Notes: generated by a model from the letters alone, not told the origin. A DNA stretch of 64,000 bases from Blastocladiella emersonii ATCC 22665 (GCA_025594325.1 JANHCV010000010.1:124001-188000), one strand, 5' to 3'. Shown: positions 1 through 10,089, counted from the stretch's first letter. Numbers and translations: made by a program.

Positions 1-892
1 TGTGCACGCTCACGCGGCCGACAAGGTCTCGGCGCCATCTAAGGCCCGCGCCGGCCTGCGCGTCGTCACCTCGCTGTTCCGCCGCGTCACCCGGTCATCG
101 CGCGTCGCTGCTCATGATCATCATCACCACGAGACCGTCGTGCACCCGTCGCAGCCCGCCCGCGACCGCGACCGCCGCCACGACAGCGGCGTCGAGGCCG
201 ACATGGCGCCCGCGGTTCTGCGCGCGTGCGAGAGCACCGAGCTGCGGTCGCGCCGCGCCTCGTCCATCCTCAACCCGCACATGAGCGAGGAGGAGGTCGC
301 CCTGATCCCGCTCCCGCCGTCGCCGCCCACGCGGCGCCTGCTCGGCGGCGGCGAGTTTGCCGGCGACGACGAGGACATCCTGACCGACGACCCGATCGAC
401 GCGGTCCCGCCGCCGCCCCCGCCGCACGGCGCCGGCCGCGTGCTCATGATCTGCATCGGCGGCGCCGAGGAGTCGCTGCTGGCGCGTCCCGGCCGCATGG
501 AGCTGGTGCTACGCAAGCGCAAGGGGTTCGTGCGCCTGGCGCTCGACACGGGGTCGTCCATGGTGCCCGTGGTGTCGTTTGGCGAGACGGAGCTGTTCAA
601 CCAGTACCAGCCGGCGCCCGGGTCGGTCGCTCACTGCGTGCAGCGCAGCATGAAGGCGGCCATGGGCTGGACGCTGCCGCTGTGCTACGGCCGGTTCGGC
701 AGCTGGCTGCCGTTCCGCAAGCCCGTCACCACGGTGGTTGGCGAGCCGATTCATGTCCCGCACGTGCCCAACCCGCCCCGCGAGCTCGTCGAGTACTTCC
801 ACGACGTGTACATGCGCAAGCTCACGGAGCTGTGGCACGCGCACGTCGACCTGTACGCGCCGCCCGGGTCGACCATGGAGATTGTTGCGTGA
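1..892 (+). CDS. Diacylglycerol O-acyltransferase 2 (DGAT2), 3' part
   Basis: C-terminal 296 codons of a DGAT2-family enzyme that esterifies diacylglycerol with acyl-CoA to make triacylglycerol at the ER and lipid droplets. The family signature is clear: a GGAEESLLARPG block, then RKRKGFVRLALDTGS and VPVVSFGETELFNQY, followed by the usual short C-terminal region (VVGEPIHVPHVPNPP). The catalytic HPHG motif lies upstream of the window. About the first 140 visible residues are not typical of the family: they are His-, Arg- and Pro-rich (HDHHHHE, PPPPPPHG). They look like a low-complexity insertion between the catalytic part and the GGA block. The stop is TGA at 890-892, 140 bp from the convergent PHF5A gene. 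Whether the insertion contains an unspliced intron cannot be settled here. Confidence 0.85.
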   Translation, partial: VHAHAADKVSAPSKARAGLRVVTSLFRRVTRSSRVAAHDHHHHETVVHPSQPARDRDRRHDSGVEADMAPAVLRACESTELRSRRASSILNPHMSEEEVALIPLPPSPPTRRLLGGGEFAGDDEDILTDDPIDAVPPPPPPHGAGRVLMICIGGAEESLLARPGRMELVLRKRKGFVRLALDTGSSMVPVVSFGETELFNQYQPAPGSVAHCVQRSMKAAMGWTLPLCYGRFGSWLPFRKPVTTVVGEPIHVPHVPNPPRELVEYFHDVYMRKLTELWHAHVDLYAPPGSTMEIVA

Positions 893-1031
893 GCTGTGAG
901 CTGGACCCCCGCGATGACGACTTTTTTTTGTACAGTACCCCCTCAACCCGACCCTCATTACCCGTTCGTGAACCCGCAACGCAAAATGGATATGCCGTAT
1001 TCCAACCCAACCCGCCGTCCCGCGCGAAAAC

Positions 1032-1794
1032 TCAGTTCTGCTTCTTGAACCCGTACTTTTTGCGCTCGTAGAACAGGTCCGTCTTGGAGCTCCCGATGTT
1101 GACGATCTTGGGACATCCGTCGCGCTACCCATAACAACAAGTCAGCGCTCGGCGGGTCGAGACCTGCGCCGTTGCGCGCATCACGTACGTCCTTCTCGAG
1201 AATCGTGCACTCCTTGCAGTAGTAGGCGTCGGCGATCCCGTTGCCGCCACACACGACGCACTTGCCCTGGAACGCGCCGTAGTTGCACTCGTCGCAGATC
1301 CGCACCAGCGTCGCCGGCCGGACGTAGCTGTCGCACACCACGCAACGGCCGTCGCCTACGGAGTACAGGACGACGAAGGTGTGAGAGAGCGTTCACGACG
1401 GGATGCGCGAGGGGTCGTTGAGCGGGGTAAGGCACGAGCGGTGGCGGGGCCGGGATGCGACAGTTAGGGATTGCAAACAGTGCTAGTTGCAAGCTCGAGC
1501 GAGATGCCGTGGTTTGTGGCAGTGGAGCGCGAAGCACAGTCGATGATGCTGCAGGAGGAGCGCAAGGACGGGCTGCTCACGTTCAAAGCTCTCACGAGCA
1601 GTGCTCGGCCACCGAAGATGAGCCTAAGAGGCAATAGTAAAGCAAGCGTACACTTTTCGCATACCCGACCGATGGCTACATGGGAAGCGGGTTTGGTGAG
1701 CCTCGCGGTGTCGCTCGGGGCCGTGCGTGCGGCCCAGCGTACCGATCCCGGGCTGCTTGCGGCACATAATCAGGTCCGTCTGATGCTTGGACAT
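1032..1794 (-). CDS. RDS3: PHF5A/RDS3-like SF3b splicing factor subunit
   Basis: Small zinc-binding subunit of the U2 snRNP SF3b complex, which helps recognise the intron branch site in the nucleus. Four exons were joined by phase: 1794-1743, 1675-1652, 1355-1189 and 1124-1032, giving 111 residues (human PHF5A has 110). The N-terminus reads [16 protein letters not shown], then [41 protein letters not shown] and the C-terminus [19 protein letters not shown]. The Cys knot residues are all present. Introns are 67, 296 and 64 nt and all start GTACG and end TAG. The second intron is unusually long for this window. The gene is head-to-head with the first PPR gene. Confidence 0.95.
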
Positions 1795-2300
1795 GGTAGA
1801 AGTAAGCTTGATTGATTCGTTGCAGGGAGTTATTCGTTGTTCCCACTCGGGGCAGAGTTACATGGAAGCCGGTCGAGGGAGACGCGACTCGACCCGCGCG
1901 GAACTTGAGGCAGCTCGCCTCGGCGCGCTCCGTGTTGCTCCCTCTCCCTCCTCGCGACTCACCGACGAGGATATGATCCCACGGATGACCACAGGTGGTG
2001 CTCGGTCTATTGCGGACGTGAATGTCGCGGTGGTGACGAGGGTGAGCGAAGCAAGGCGACCAGCCGAGCCAGGCGCTCTAGCGAGTCCTCGGCGAGCCCA
2101 TCCTCCTCGCGACGACAAGTTTGACGTGTAGCTGGAGCGGCAGCGGGTCGAAGCTGAAGCGTGGGCGGTGAGACAAGGCGCGAGACGTGTCGATCAAACA
2201 CGCGCGGCACGTGTGGGCGTTCAGGAGACGCGACGGTGAGCGAGCGACAACGGGAGCGACGTCTCGCGCCCGACTCTTGCTCCCTCGAGAACCGGCTACC
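1795..2300. promoter_or_regulatory. Divergent intergenic region, PHF5A / PPR gene 1
   Basis: About 500 bp between two divergent start codons. It carries the shared promoter element GAGACGTGTCGATCAAACAC at 2182-2201, 119 bp before the PPR1 ATG. From 2180 onward it is clearly related to the region before PPR gene 2 (4972-5091). No other gene is evident. Confidence 0.6.
2182..2204 (+). promoter_or_regulatory. Shared MluI-box element before PPR gene 1
   Basis: GAGACGTGTCGATCAAACAC, a one-base variant of the element found before PPR gene 2, the LRR pseudogene and the LRR gene. It lies 119 bp before the ATG. Confidence 0.5.
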
Positions 2301-4805
2301 ATGTATCGCATCATATGTAACCGAGTGCAACTAGGCGCAATTGCCTCGGCGCGCCGACTGCTTCCGCTTGGTCGTGGCTCGGTCGCGCTTCCGCTTCGCG
2401 CCGCCAGCGAGTGGGCGCGGGGCCGCTACAACGAGTCCTCGCGCCCACCGCGGTCGCAAGGCGAGACTAGTCGCTCCACTTCGCATCACTCGAGCTTCAA
2501 CGGCACTAATTCGACCAGGATGGAATCTGCTCGCGCTTTCGACGCCAACACTCCTGTTCGCGCAGCACTTCTTCGCGCCGAGGCTAAGGTCCTCGCGAAG
2601 GATGCTTCTGGATTCCTTGATGCCATCAAATCCGTTCCGTGGGACGGCCTGGATGCCTTCTCGCACGATTCCTACTTTCTCAAAAAGTTCCTTCGCTCCA
2701 TCGACACGATTCCCAAGTTCAAAGTCGACCCACGACGCGAGTGGGGTCTTGGTCTTGCCCAAATACTTGCTGGGATGCGCCAGGTACCGCGAATTACCGA
2801 CTTGACGTCCGGGCCGGCTTCTAGCGAGCTGGACATTCTTGTTCGTGTGTGCCACGCGCAGCGGATCCCAGCTTCGGCTATTGACGATCTATTGGGTATC
2901 ACGGACGCAGCCTGCTGCAGCAATATGGCAGTCGTCTTCGCTATCAACCTGTGCAGCGAGGCCCATCGCCACGCCGATGTCGATGTGATCGCGCAAACTT
3001 CTCGCGGCCGGTCGCGCCTTATCGTGTTCGCTCTCGCTTCGGCATATTCGCGCGCGGGAAAGGGCCCTGACGCTATCCGCCGCCTCGCCGAAGAGGCCGT
3101 CGCTAATGGCTTGATTGAACACGTCCATTCCAGTCCGCAACTTAACGACTATATCCTCGCCGCCATAGTAAACGCGGACGGTCCTCTCGCGGCATTTGAC
3201 TACCTCAAGAAGGTTGTCGGTGAATATGACGGGGGCGCTCGCCTCACCCCTTCACCTGCAACAACAGGTTCACCTCGCTTCAAGGATCACGGCTTCAACT
3301 TCGTTGTTTATGGACTTCTCCAGGGCTACTATCTCGAGGAGGCGACCCAAGCACTTGATCTCCTGCTCTCGCTTGGGATGAAGCCGTGGGATGAAGTCCG
3401 AAACTCGGTCGTCCGTAGCTTACTGGACGCTGAACAGCCTCATCGAGTTCCCAAATACTACGACCTCAGCGATTCATCACTCGTCAACAGCACGTACTTT
3501 GCCGATATTTGGGTTCGAACGGTTGGCGCGCTCGAAGGTCCCAGCGCAGCGCGCAAATTTCACCAATCGCTTCTCGACCGCAACGACACTGCAGCTCATG
3601 ATCCTGTTTATCTCTACTCGCTCTTTTTCGAGCTCGCCAAGCATGCGACCAGGACGAACCTTGCACCATTTGACGAAGCCATGGACGTGGTTCGCGACAT
3701 GTTCGCTCGCGGGGCAACCCTGGATGCGCTGTCACTGAGCAAACTGCAGCGACTGGCAGCTGAAATGGGACACAAACCTGCCCAAATCGAAATTCGCGGG
3801 TATCTTCGAAACTTACAACCCACGAATGCCGCTTCGAAGCCGTCAATTGATCGTGATGCTGCAGCGTACCGAACGCCTGGACAGCTCGCGTTTGCACGGG
3901 ACGTGGAGCCCCTGCTCTTCCCAGGAAAGCACAGAGACATTCGCAAGGCTTACGCTCGCGCGCTTGCCATCACCCAAGAGTATGGCCCCGACGCGATTGA
4001 TTTTCACCAGTGGACCAACATCCTTGCGACCTCTCACAGGTTCCTTGACCGTAAAAATCCGGCATCCGTCGAGTTCGTGGCTCAGATTCATCGTACCATC
4101 ATTCACGACCTCGATTTGCCGCGTGATTCTGTCTCAAACGACGTGTATATTACCGCGCTCCTCACCTCGCTCTCAAACGTCACTGCACGGTCGAACACCT
4201 CATCAAACGCCGTCATTGACTTTGTCTCTCGCTGGGTGTTTGGTGACATGTCCGTCGTCGTCAGCCCGCCGTGGGACGTGCCGCCTCCACCGCCAAGCGC
4301 CCGGTCGTACTCAGCGGCTACTTGGACTCCGCAGCTTCTCGCTGTTGCAGCGGACGCGATTGGCTTTGCTGGTCGTCGCGATTTGCTTCTCAAACTTATC
4401 GATGGGATCTTCCAAGGCGGGCCGCAGCGGGGAAACATTGAGCGCATCACCTCGACCAACGTTTGGACCTCGATCGCCGAAGCAGCGCTTCGCGTGGGCG
4501 ATGGCGAGCTCGCACTCAACTCTATCATGGTGGATCGCGTCAAGTGCAAGATGCCTGTGGACCGCAAGCTCTTTTTGACTGTCTGCAGTATGGCTCAGTC
4601 ACGGCCCGCCGTCGCGTGGGTTCTGGACGACCCGCGATTCTTTGCCCTGAAGCGGGAGCTGGCCAAGAGCAACAGCACGAAACCGACCAAGGGTAGCTTC
4701 TCCCGGACGAAGTGGGACCGCCAGGACGAGTCTCAAATCCCGTCCAAGACGCGGCGGGGACCCTCAGCCACTTACAAGTGGAAGCCCAAGTCGCCGCGCA
4801 ACTGA
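2301..4805 (+). CDS. Pentatricopeptide-repeat (PPR) mitochondrial protein, copy 1
   Basis: Single-exon protein of 834 residues. The start at 2301 gives MYRIICNR followed by an Arg-rich, acid-poor stretch (residues 1-50) typical of a mitochondrial presequence; the frame is open further upstream to 2187. The body is all-helical with PPR-type 35-residue units, for example VVYGLLQGYYLEEATQALDL followed by LLSLGMKPWDEV, and NVWTSIAEAALRVGDGELAL followed by NSIMVDRVKCKMPVD near the C-terminus. PPR proteins bind organelle RNA and control its processing or translation. The target RNA cannot be inferred. A conserved proline-rich segment (PPWDVPPPPPS) interrupts the repeats. The neighbouring gene at 5092 is a tandem paralogue. 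Confidence 0.8.
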   Translation: MYRIICNRVQLGAIASARRLLPLGRGSVALPLRAASEWARGRYNESSRPPRSQGETSRSTSHHSSFNGTNSTRMESARAFDANTPVRAALLRAEAKVLAKDASGFLDAIKSVPWDGLDAFSHDSYFLKKFLRSIDTIPKFKVDPRREWGLGLAQILAGMRQVPRITDLTSGPASSELDILVRVCHAQRIPASAIDDLLGITDAACCSNMAVVFAINLCSEAHRHADVDVIAQTSRGRSRLIVFALASAYSRAGKGPDAIRRLAEEAVANGLIEHVHSSPQLNDYILAAIVNADGPLAAFDYLKKVVGEYDGGARLTPSPATTGSPRFKDHGFNFVVYGLLQGYYLEEATQALDLLLSLGMKPWDEVRNSVVRSLLDAEQPHRVPKYYDLSDSSLVNSTYFADIWVRTVGALEGPSAARKFHQSLLDRNDTAAHDPVYLYSLFFELAKHATRTNLAPFDEAMDVVRDMFARGATLDALSLSKLQRLAAEMGHKPAQIEIRGYLRNLQPTNAASKPSIDRDAAAYRTPGQLAFARDVEPLLFPGKHRDIRKAYARALAITQEYGPDAIDFHQWTNILATSHRFLDRKNPASVEFVAQIHRTIIHDLDLPRDSVSNDVYITALLTSLSNVTARSNTSSNAVIDFVSRWVFGDMSVVVSPPWDVPPPPPSARSYSAATWTPQLLAVAADAIGFAGRRDLLLKLIDGIFQGGPQRGNIERITSTNVWTSIAEAALRVGDGELALNSIMVDRVKCKMPVDRKLFLTVCSMAQSRPAVAWVLDDPRFFALKRELAKSNSTKPTKGSFSRTKWDRQDESQIPSKTRRGPSATYKWKPKSPRN

Positions 4806-4973
4806 GCCTGGAGTACGCTCTATTGTTTAAGTCTCGTGCCTGTAGTGAAAGAATTTGATTGTTTTACCCCTCTCGCATCGACACGGTCACTCCCTGGGAA
4901 CATTATCTGCTCATGTATTTTAATATGTCTCACTGACGGTGCCACGCCGCGAGGCGAAGACAACCTTCACCGC

Positions 4974-4997
4974 GAGACGCGTCGATCAAACACGTGA
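4974..4997 (+). promoter_or_regulatory. Shared MluI-box element before PPR gene 2
   Basis: GAGACGCGTCGATCAAACAC followed by GTGA, 118 bp before the chosen ATG. It contains ACGCGT, the core of fungal MCB elements bound by MBF-type cell-cycle regulators. Binding here is inference. Confidence 0.5.
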
Positions 4998-5091
4998 GGC
5001 GCATGTGGCTGTTCAGGAGGCGGTTTGAGGCCTGCTCGTGCTCTTGCTCCCTCGAGAACCAGCTACCATATATCGCATCATATGTAACCGA

Positions 5092-7536
5092 ATGCAACTG
5101 GGCGCAATCGCCTCGACGCGCCGCCTGCTTCCGCTTCGCCCCGCCAGCGAGTGGGCGCTTCCGCTTCGCGCCGCCAGCGAGTGGGCGCGGGGCCGCTACA
5201 ACGAGTCCTCGCGCCCACCGCGTACGCCGAGCGGCAGCAACGGTGCTTGGGAGTCGTCTTCGACAACTCGCGCCCCTCCACCCATGTCGCCGCTTCGCAG
5301 CGCTCTTCGCCAGGCGCAAAACCTTGCCGCCGCTGGGGACGCCACAGGTTTCCTCAAGGCCGTCGAGGCGGTCCCGTGGGACGACTTTGACGCATTCACC
5401 CGCGACGCCGATTTCCTGCGCGGATTGCTTGGCGCCCTCGAGCCGCTTCCCACCTTTCGGGCAGACCCGCGGCGCGAGTGGGGCCTTGGCCTCGCCTCGC
5501 TGCTCGCCGGGATGCGCCGAGTTCCTCGCATCACGGATCTGACGTCGACCACCGCCGCTAGCGAGCTTGACGTGCTCGCCCGCGCGTGCCACCTCCAGCG
5601 GATTCCACCTGCCGCAACTGACGACCTGCTTGGTATCATGGACGCGGCGTGCTGCAGCAACCAGGCCGTAGTCTACGCCATCAACCTGTGCAGCGAGGCC
5701 CACCGCCACGCCGACGTGGCGATGCTTGAGCAGACTCCTCGCCGCCGATCGCTCATTGTTTTGTTTGCGCTGGCATGTGCAAACGCACGCGCAGGCAAGG
5801 GCCCCGAATCGGTGCGTCGGCTAGCCGAAGAGGCGGTGGTGAACGGCCTCATTCCGCACGTTACGCAGAGCAAGGAGTTCAACGACTACACGCTCGTAGC
5901 GGTGGATAGCGCCCACGGGTCGCTAGCCGCGCTTGAGTTTCTCAAAAAGGTGATCGCCGAGCACAAGTCGACCTCGACGACTACCGGTGGTTCGTTGTCA
6001 AAGCGCAGCCTTGCCCTCTTCAACGACGACGAATTCAACTTCCTCATTTTCGAGCTTCTCGAGGGTCACTACCTCGAGGAGGCCGGCGAAGCGCTTGATC
6101 TCCTCCTTTCGCTTGGGCTGGAGCCGTGGGAGCATGTTCTCCATGCAGTCGCGCGCCAGTTCCTCCTGGCTGGGCAGCCTCAGCGCGTGCTCAAACTGCT
6201 TAATCCTGCCGAACCAGCGAACCAAGATGACATTTACGTTTGCGAGCTGCTTTTGCGCACATACAGCGCTCTTGACGGTTCCCGTGGGGCGCTCAAATAC
6301 CACCAACAGCTTCTCGCGCGAAACGATGCCTCGACTCAGCACCCGGTCTACCTTTGCTCGATCCTATTTTCACTCGCTCGCGACGCCCGGCCTGACAACC
6401 ACTCGCCGCTCAATCAAGCCATGAAGGTCTTCTACGACATGGAGGCACGTGGAACCGCAATCGACGGAACCACGCTCAGCATGCTGCAGCGGATTGCTCT
6501 CGAGTGCGGCCACAAGGCTGCCACGCGCGAGTTGTCTGCATACGCAAATTGGATCGCTGGAAAAGTAGCTCGCGCCGAGGCCGAGGTCACGCAAACCCGC
6601 GCAGACGTTGGCAAATTCGCGTTTGCCCGCGACGTGGAGCCGCTGATTGCCCAGGGTACCGCGGACGGCATCCGTGCCGCGTACGCTTGCGCGCTTGAAA
6701 TTGTCCAAGAGTACGGGCGGGATGCGATTGAACTCCAGCAGTGGTCGAGCCTGATTGCCACCTCGCATCGCTATCTCGAGGAGGGCGATCCTCGATCCGT
6801 CGAGTTTCTTACCCAAGTTCATCGCACGGTCGCTCACGACCTTGGACTTGCACCCGCTGCTCTCGCAAGCGACGTTTACATGACCGGCCTTCTCATGTCT
6901 CTCTCACACGTCACGTCCAGGGCCGGATTTGGCTCCAAGGTCGTCGTTGACTTGATCCGCCGCTGGATTTTCGGCGACACGTCCGTGGTCATTGAGCCGC
7001 CGTGGGACTTTCCGCCGCCTCCGCCGAGCACTTGGCCGTATTCGGCAATTCCTTGGACCGCGCCCGTGCTTTCAGTCGTCGCCGACTCGCTTGTCTTTGC
7101 AGGTCGACTGGACCTGCTCCAAGCTCTCGTTGATCGAATCCACGAGGGCGGCCCGCAGCGGGCCAACGTGGCGCGCTTGACCACGACCAATGTCTGGACC
7201 TCGATTGCCGAGGCCGCACTCCGGCTTGGCGATGGCGACCGCGCGCTCAACTACGTGGCCGTCGATCGTGTTCGCTGCGGTGTACCGGTCGACGACAAGC
7301 TCGTTTCGACGATTCGGACCATGACGTACGGGCGCCCCGCCGTAAGCTGGGTGATTGACGATCCGCGGTACTTGGCGCTCAAGCGTGAGCTCACCCAGCT
7401 CCGACTGGCCGAAATGAAGCGCGAGTCGGCCAAGTTTCGCGCGCCATCCAAGGCTCACTCGCGGCCATGGACTCCGCGGCCGCAGCAGAGGCACCAGCGT
7501 CAGTACCAGCAACGCGATAGCTCTCGGTCATCGTAA
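5092..7536 (+). CDS. Pentatricopeptide-repeat (PPR) mitochondrial protein, copy 2
   Basis: Tandem paralogue of the gene at 2301, 814 residues, single exon. The two share long matching blocks, such as RREWGLGLA, VPRITDLTS, DAACCSN and INLCSEAHRHADV, and the C-terminal NVWTSIAEAALRLGDGD unit. The start differs: the codon that is ATG in copy 1 is ATA here (5068), and an internal GTG of copy 1 is ATG here (5092), so 5092 is the first in-frame ATG. An out-of-frame start-stop ATGTAA lies at 5082-5087, only 4 nt before the start. The presequence region contains a 30-bp tandem duplication (5129-5188). Likely role: organelle RNA binding, as for copy 1. Confidence 0.8.
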   Translation: MQLGAIASTRRLLPLRPASEWALPLRAASEWARGRYNESSRPPRTPSGSNGAWESSSTTRAPPPMSPLRSALRQAQNLAAAGDATGFLKAVEAVPWDDFDAFTRDADFLRGLLGALEPLPTFRADPRREWGLGLASLLAGMRRVPRITDLTSTTAASELDVLARACHLQRIPPAATDDLLGIMDAACCSNQAVVYAINLCSEAHRHADVAMLEQTPRRRSLIVLFALACANARAGKGPESVRRLAEEAVVNGLIPHVTQSKEFNDYTLVAVDSAHGSLAALEFLKKVIAEHKSTSTTTGGSLSKRSLALFNDDEFNFLIFELLEGHYLEEAGEALDLLLSLGLEPWEHVLHAVARQFLLAGQPQRVLKLLNPAEPANQDDIYVCELLLRTYSALDGSRGALKYHQQLLARNDASTQHPVYLCSILFSLARDARPDNHSPLNQAMKVFYDMEARGTAIDGTTLSMLQRIALECGHKAATRELSAYANWIAGKVARAEAEVTQTRADVGKFAFARDVEPLIAQGTADGIRAAYACALEIVQEYGRDAIELQQWSSLIATSHRYLEEGDPRSVEFLTQVHRTVAHDLGLAPAALASDVYMTGLLMSLSHVTSRAGFGSKVVVDLIRRWIFGDTSVVIEPPWDFPPPPPSTWPYSAIPWTAPVLSVVADSLVFAGRLDLLQALVDRIHEGGPQRANVARLTTTNVWTSIAEAALRLGDGDRALNYVAVDRVRCGVPVDDKLVSTIRTMTYGRPAVSWVIDDPRYLALKRELTQLRLAEMKRESAKFRAPSKAHSRPWTPRPQQRHQRQYQQRDSSRSS
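5129..5188 (+). repeat. 30-bp tandem duplication in the PPR2 presequence
   Basis: Two adjacent 30-bp units beginning CTTCCGCTTCGC and differing by one base; they encode LPLRPASEWA and LPLRAASEWA. Copy 1 of the PPR pair has a single unit. Confidence 0.8.
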
Positions 7537-8625
7537 TTCGAGCGTCGCGCGTCGTATCCGCCGAAGTCTCGCCCGTCTCACTTTGAGTCTCGTCCGTCGT
7601 CCTCCGCGCCCCGCTCCCGTCCCTCGCCGAACTGGAAGCCGAACCGCAAGTATGGCGAGAAGCACTGATAAAATACAATCCTCTTTGCATGATAAACCTG
7701 TGCATGATCCCGATTCTGACCCTTCCTCGACTTTGAAACGATGCGCGTCGCATGACGCGTCGCTCGCAAGCAGTCTGGCCGTTTGCAAGCGCCCACGTTT
7801 CAGATCGAGTCAGGTCGCGACGCGCCACATGGGATTTCATTTCGCTGAGGACTCCCTCGTTTGGGGCGCGCTCCTATGCGGCAACTGCGCAGCGGTCTTG
7901 GGCGTCGTAGTGACCGGAGCGACCTTGTGATGGCCGGCGTGATCTGGCGGTCGCCCGCCGCCTGATCGATTAATTTGGCCACGGGCGACTCGGTGTCTGC
8001 TGAGCACGATGACTCCGCGGTCCTTCATTGCGAGGGGCGAGCGCTGAGGCGAGCGCGCAAGGGCGCGGGACGCGCATAACGCATATCATATCGGCGTGAG
8101 TCGTCAAGAAATACGACCCGAAACACGGACCGACCGTGGCGTCGCCCCAGCGCCCGCTCCTGCAGCACGAGCGAATCAGCGGCGGCGAACATGGATTCTG
8201 CGACGAGTTGCTTCAACCGGACCCCGCAGGATCCTCCCCGCAGGCGTGCAGGGTACGGCGCCCATCCTCTCTCCTCTACACGGCCATCGTCCCTGCCAGC
8301 TCATCGTCACGGCGTTTGCGACTGCCATCAGCGGGAGTTCCCGGAGCTCGGCGCCGGTGTCTCAGCCTCCCTTCCTTTGCTACGCCACATCCGCCGCCGC
8401 CGCCGCCCCCTCCACGCTTGTCGTCGACCTCGTCGCCCGCCTCGGCCTCCGTCCTCGCTCTCCTCACCCTCCCACCCATCGCTACGCATACGCATCACGC
8501 ATCATCGCTCGGTCTGTCTCGGCTCTCGATATCACTCGAGCCGGATCGATCACCCTTGGCCCAGCTTCGCCACAGATCCCCCGCCCACCTCGAATCGAAT
8601 CCAGGGCCCCCCCGAACCACCCGCC
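7537..8625. other. Intergenic region and probable long leader of PH-domain gene
   Basis: No convincing gene. The last 400 bp (about 8230-8620) are pyrimidine-rich and open in the frame of the downstream gene, but the composition looks like a 5' leader rather than protein. Nothing else recognised. Confidence 0.5.
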
Positions 8626-10089
8626 ATGGATATCCCGACAACCTCATACCACAACAGCGGCCCGTCCGCGGCCACACCATGGACGATACAGCCGCAGGCG
8701 TCGCCGCCGGTCCCGTCACTGCTCGTGTCGCGGCGGCACGCGAGCCACGTCCTGTCGTCGTCGCACGCGCACTCGTCGTGGCGCGCGTCCGCAACACTGC
8801 CGCCACCGGCGTCCACGTTCCTGACGCGGCCGGCGAGCATGGTGACGCAGATGGCGGTGGAGGCGCGGCGGCGGCGCACGCGCGGGCTCGGGTACACGGG
8901 GTGGTCGCCGCGGTGGCTCGTGGTCGACCACCTCAACGGCGTGCTGCTCGTGTACAAGGACCCGGCCGCGCTGATCCCGTCCGAGACGGTCCCGCTTGCC
9001 TCGGTGCACACGCGCATCGTGCAGACGCTCGACCGCGCCGGGTTCCTCGTCGTCAAGCTCCAGTACCTCTCGTCGCGGTACCGGTTCCGCGCCGTGGCTG
9101 ACGCTGCGGGGCTGTTCCCGAGTGCAGACGAGGCGCAGTCGCCCGCTGCGGCCGCGCACCCGCCGACGTCCCAGCTGCGCCGCGCCAAGTCGCTCCGGTC
9201 CCCGCGCAGCGACCGGCACACGACGGCCGCGCCGACGTCGCCGCCCGGCGGGTGCGCGCCGAGCGACCTGCTGGTCCTGTTCGACGCGCTGCAGCGGAGC
9301 GCGGCGTCGGCGTCGCGCCCGGCCGTGTGGATCCCGTCGGCCGCGTCGATGCCGTCGCTCGTAATGTCGCCCGACGGCGCGAGCACCACCTCGACGCCGC
9401 ACGGGTCCGAGAGCTCCTTTTACTCGTCCGACGATGACACCGTCGCGTACCCGTCCGCGCCCCGCGGCGGCGGGATGGCGTCCGACTCGGCCTTCTCGTC
9501 GCTGTCGCGCACCAACTCTTCGTCGACGACGCACTGCACACCACCCCCACCGCCGCCACCGAGCCGTGCGCGGTCGCGCGGTCCCGGCCCCGTGCCCGCG
9601 CCGCGCAGCTCGCAGACCAAGCCGCCACCGCTCGTCCTGCACGCGTCACCCGCGGTGTCGCTGGCACGGCCGCGCGACCCGATCCCGCGGCGGCCCTCGA
9701 GCGCGCCACTGCTGTCCCCCGCGCACGAGCTCGCGGTCTCGCCGTGGTCCGCATGGCACGCGTCGTCGCCCGCCGACCAGCCGCGGTCCGCGTCGGCGAT
9801 GCGGTCGGCGCCCGCGCTCCCGACACCCAAGACGGCGTCGTCGGTCGCATCGTCGAGCTACATGCTCGATCTCATGTCGCTGGACCCGTTCCCGAGCGCG
9901 GGCACGCTCCCGACGCCGCCACGGTCCGCGGTCGCGCCAACGACGGCCGGGTGGATGTCGCCGCTCCCGCCCATGCCCATGACGGCGCCGCTACAGCAGC
10001 AGCAGCAGCAGCAGCAGCAGGTGGCGGTGAACCCGTTCGCGGATCCCGCGGAGACCGCGGGGCGAGATCCGTGGTCGCGGCAGTATTGA
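8626..10089 (+). CDS. PH-domain protein with Pro/Ser-rich region and polyQ-NPF tail
   Basis: A 487-residue single-exon protein. Residues about 85-160 resemble a pleckstrin-homology fold: GWSPRWLVVDHLNGVLLVYK, then VPLASV, FLVVKL and YRFRA. The closing helix (DLLVLFDALQR) appears about 50 residues later, so the domain is probably split by a low-complexity insertion. The rest is Ser/Pro-rich with proline runs. The C-terminus has nine consecutive CAG codons (9994-10020), then VAVNPFADP. NPF is the ligand motif for EH-domain endocytic proteins, so a membrane-traffic adaptor role is plausible but inferred. The frame is open 145 codons further upstream to 8191; I chose the ATG at 8626 because the upstream part looks like leader. 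Confidence 0.6.
   Translation: MDIPTTSYHNSGPSAATPWTIQPQASPPVPSLLVSRRHASHVLSSSHAHSSWRASATLPPPASTFLTRPASMVTQMAVEARRRRTRGLGYTGWSPRWLVVDHLNGVLLVYKDPAALIPSETVPLASVHTRIVQTLDRAGFLVVKLQYLSSRYRFRAVADAAGLFPSADEAQSPAAAAHPPTSQLRRAKSLRSPRSDRHTTAAPTSPPGGCAPSDLLVLFDALQRSAASASRPAVWIPSAASMPSLVMSPDGASTTSTPHGSESSFYSSDDDTVAYPSAPRGGGMASDSAFSSLSRTNSSSTTHCTPPPPPPPSRARSRGPGPVPAPRSSQTKPPPLVLHASPAVSLARPRDPIPRRPSSAPLLSPAHELAVSPWSAWHASSPADQPRSASAMRSAPALPTPKTASSVASSSYMLDLMSLDPFPSAGTLPTPPRSAVAPTTAGWMSPLPPMPMTAPLQQQQQQQQQVAVNPFADPAETAGRDPWSRQY
9994..10020 (+). repeat. (CAG)9 coding microsatellite
   Basis: Nine uninterrupted CAG codons near the C-terminus of the PH-domain protein. Confidence 0.95.
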
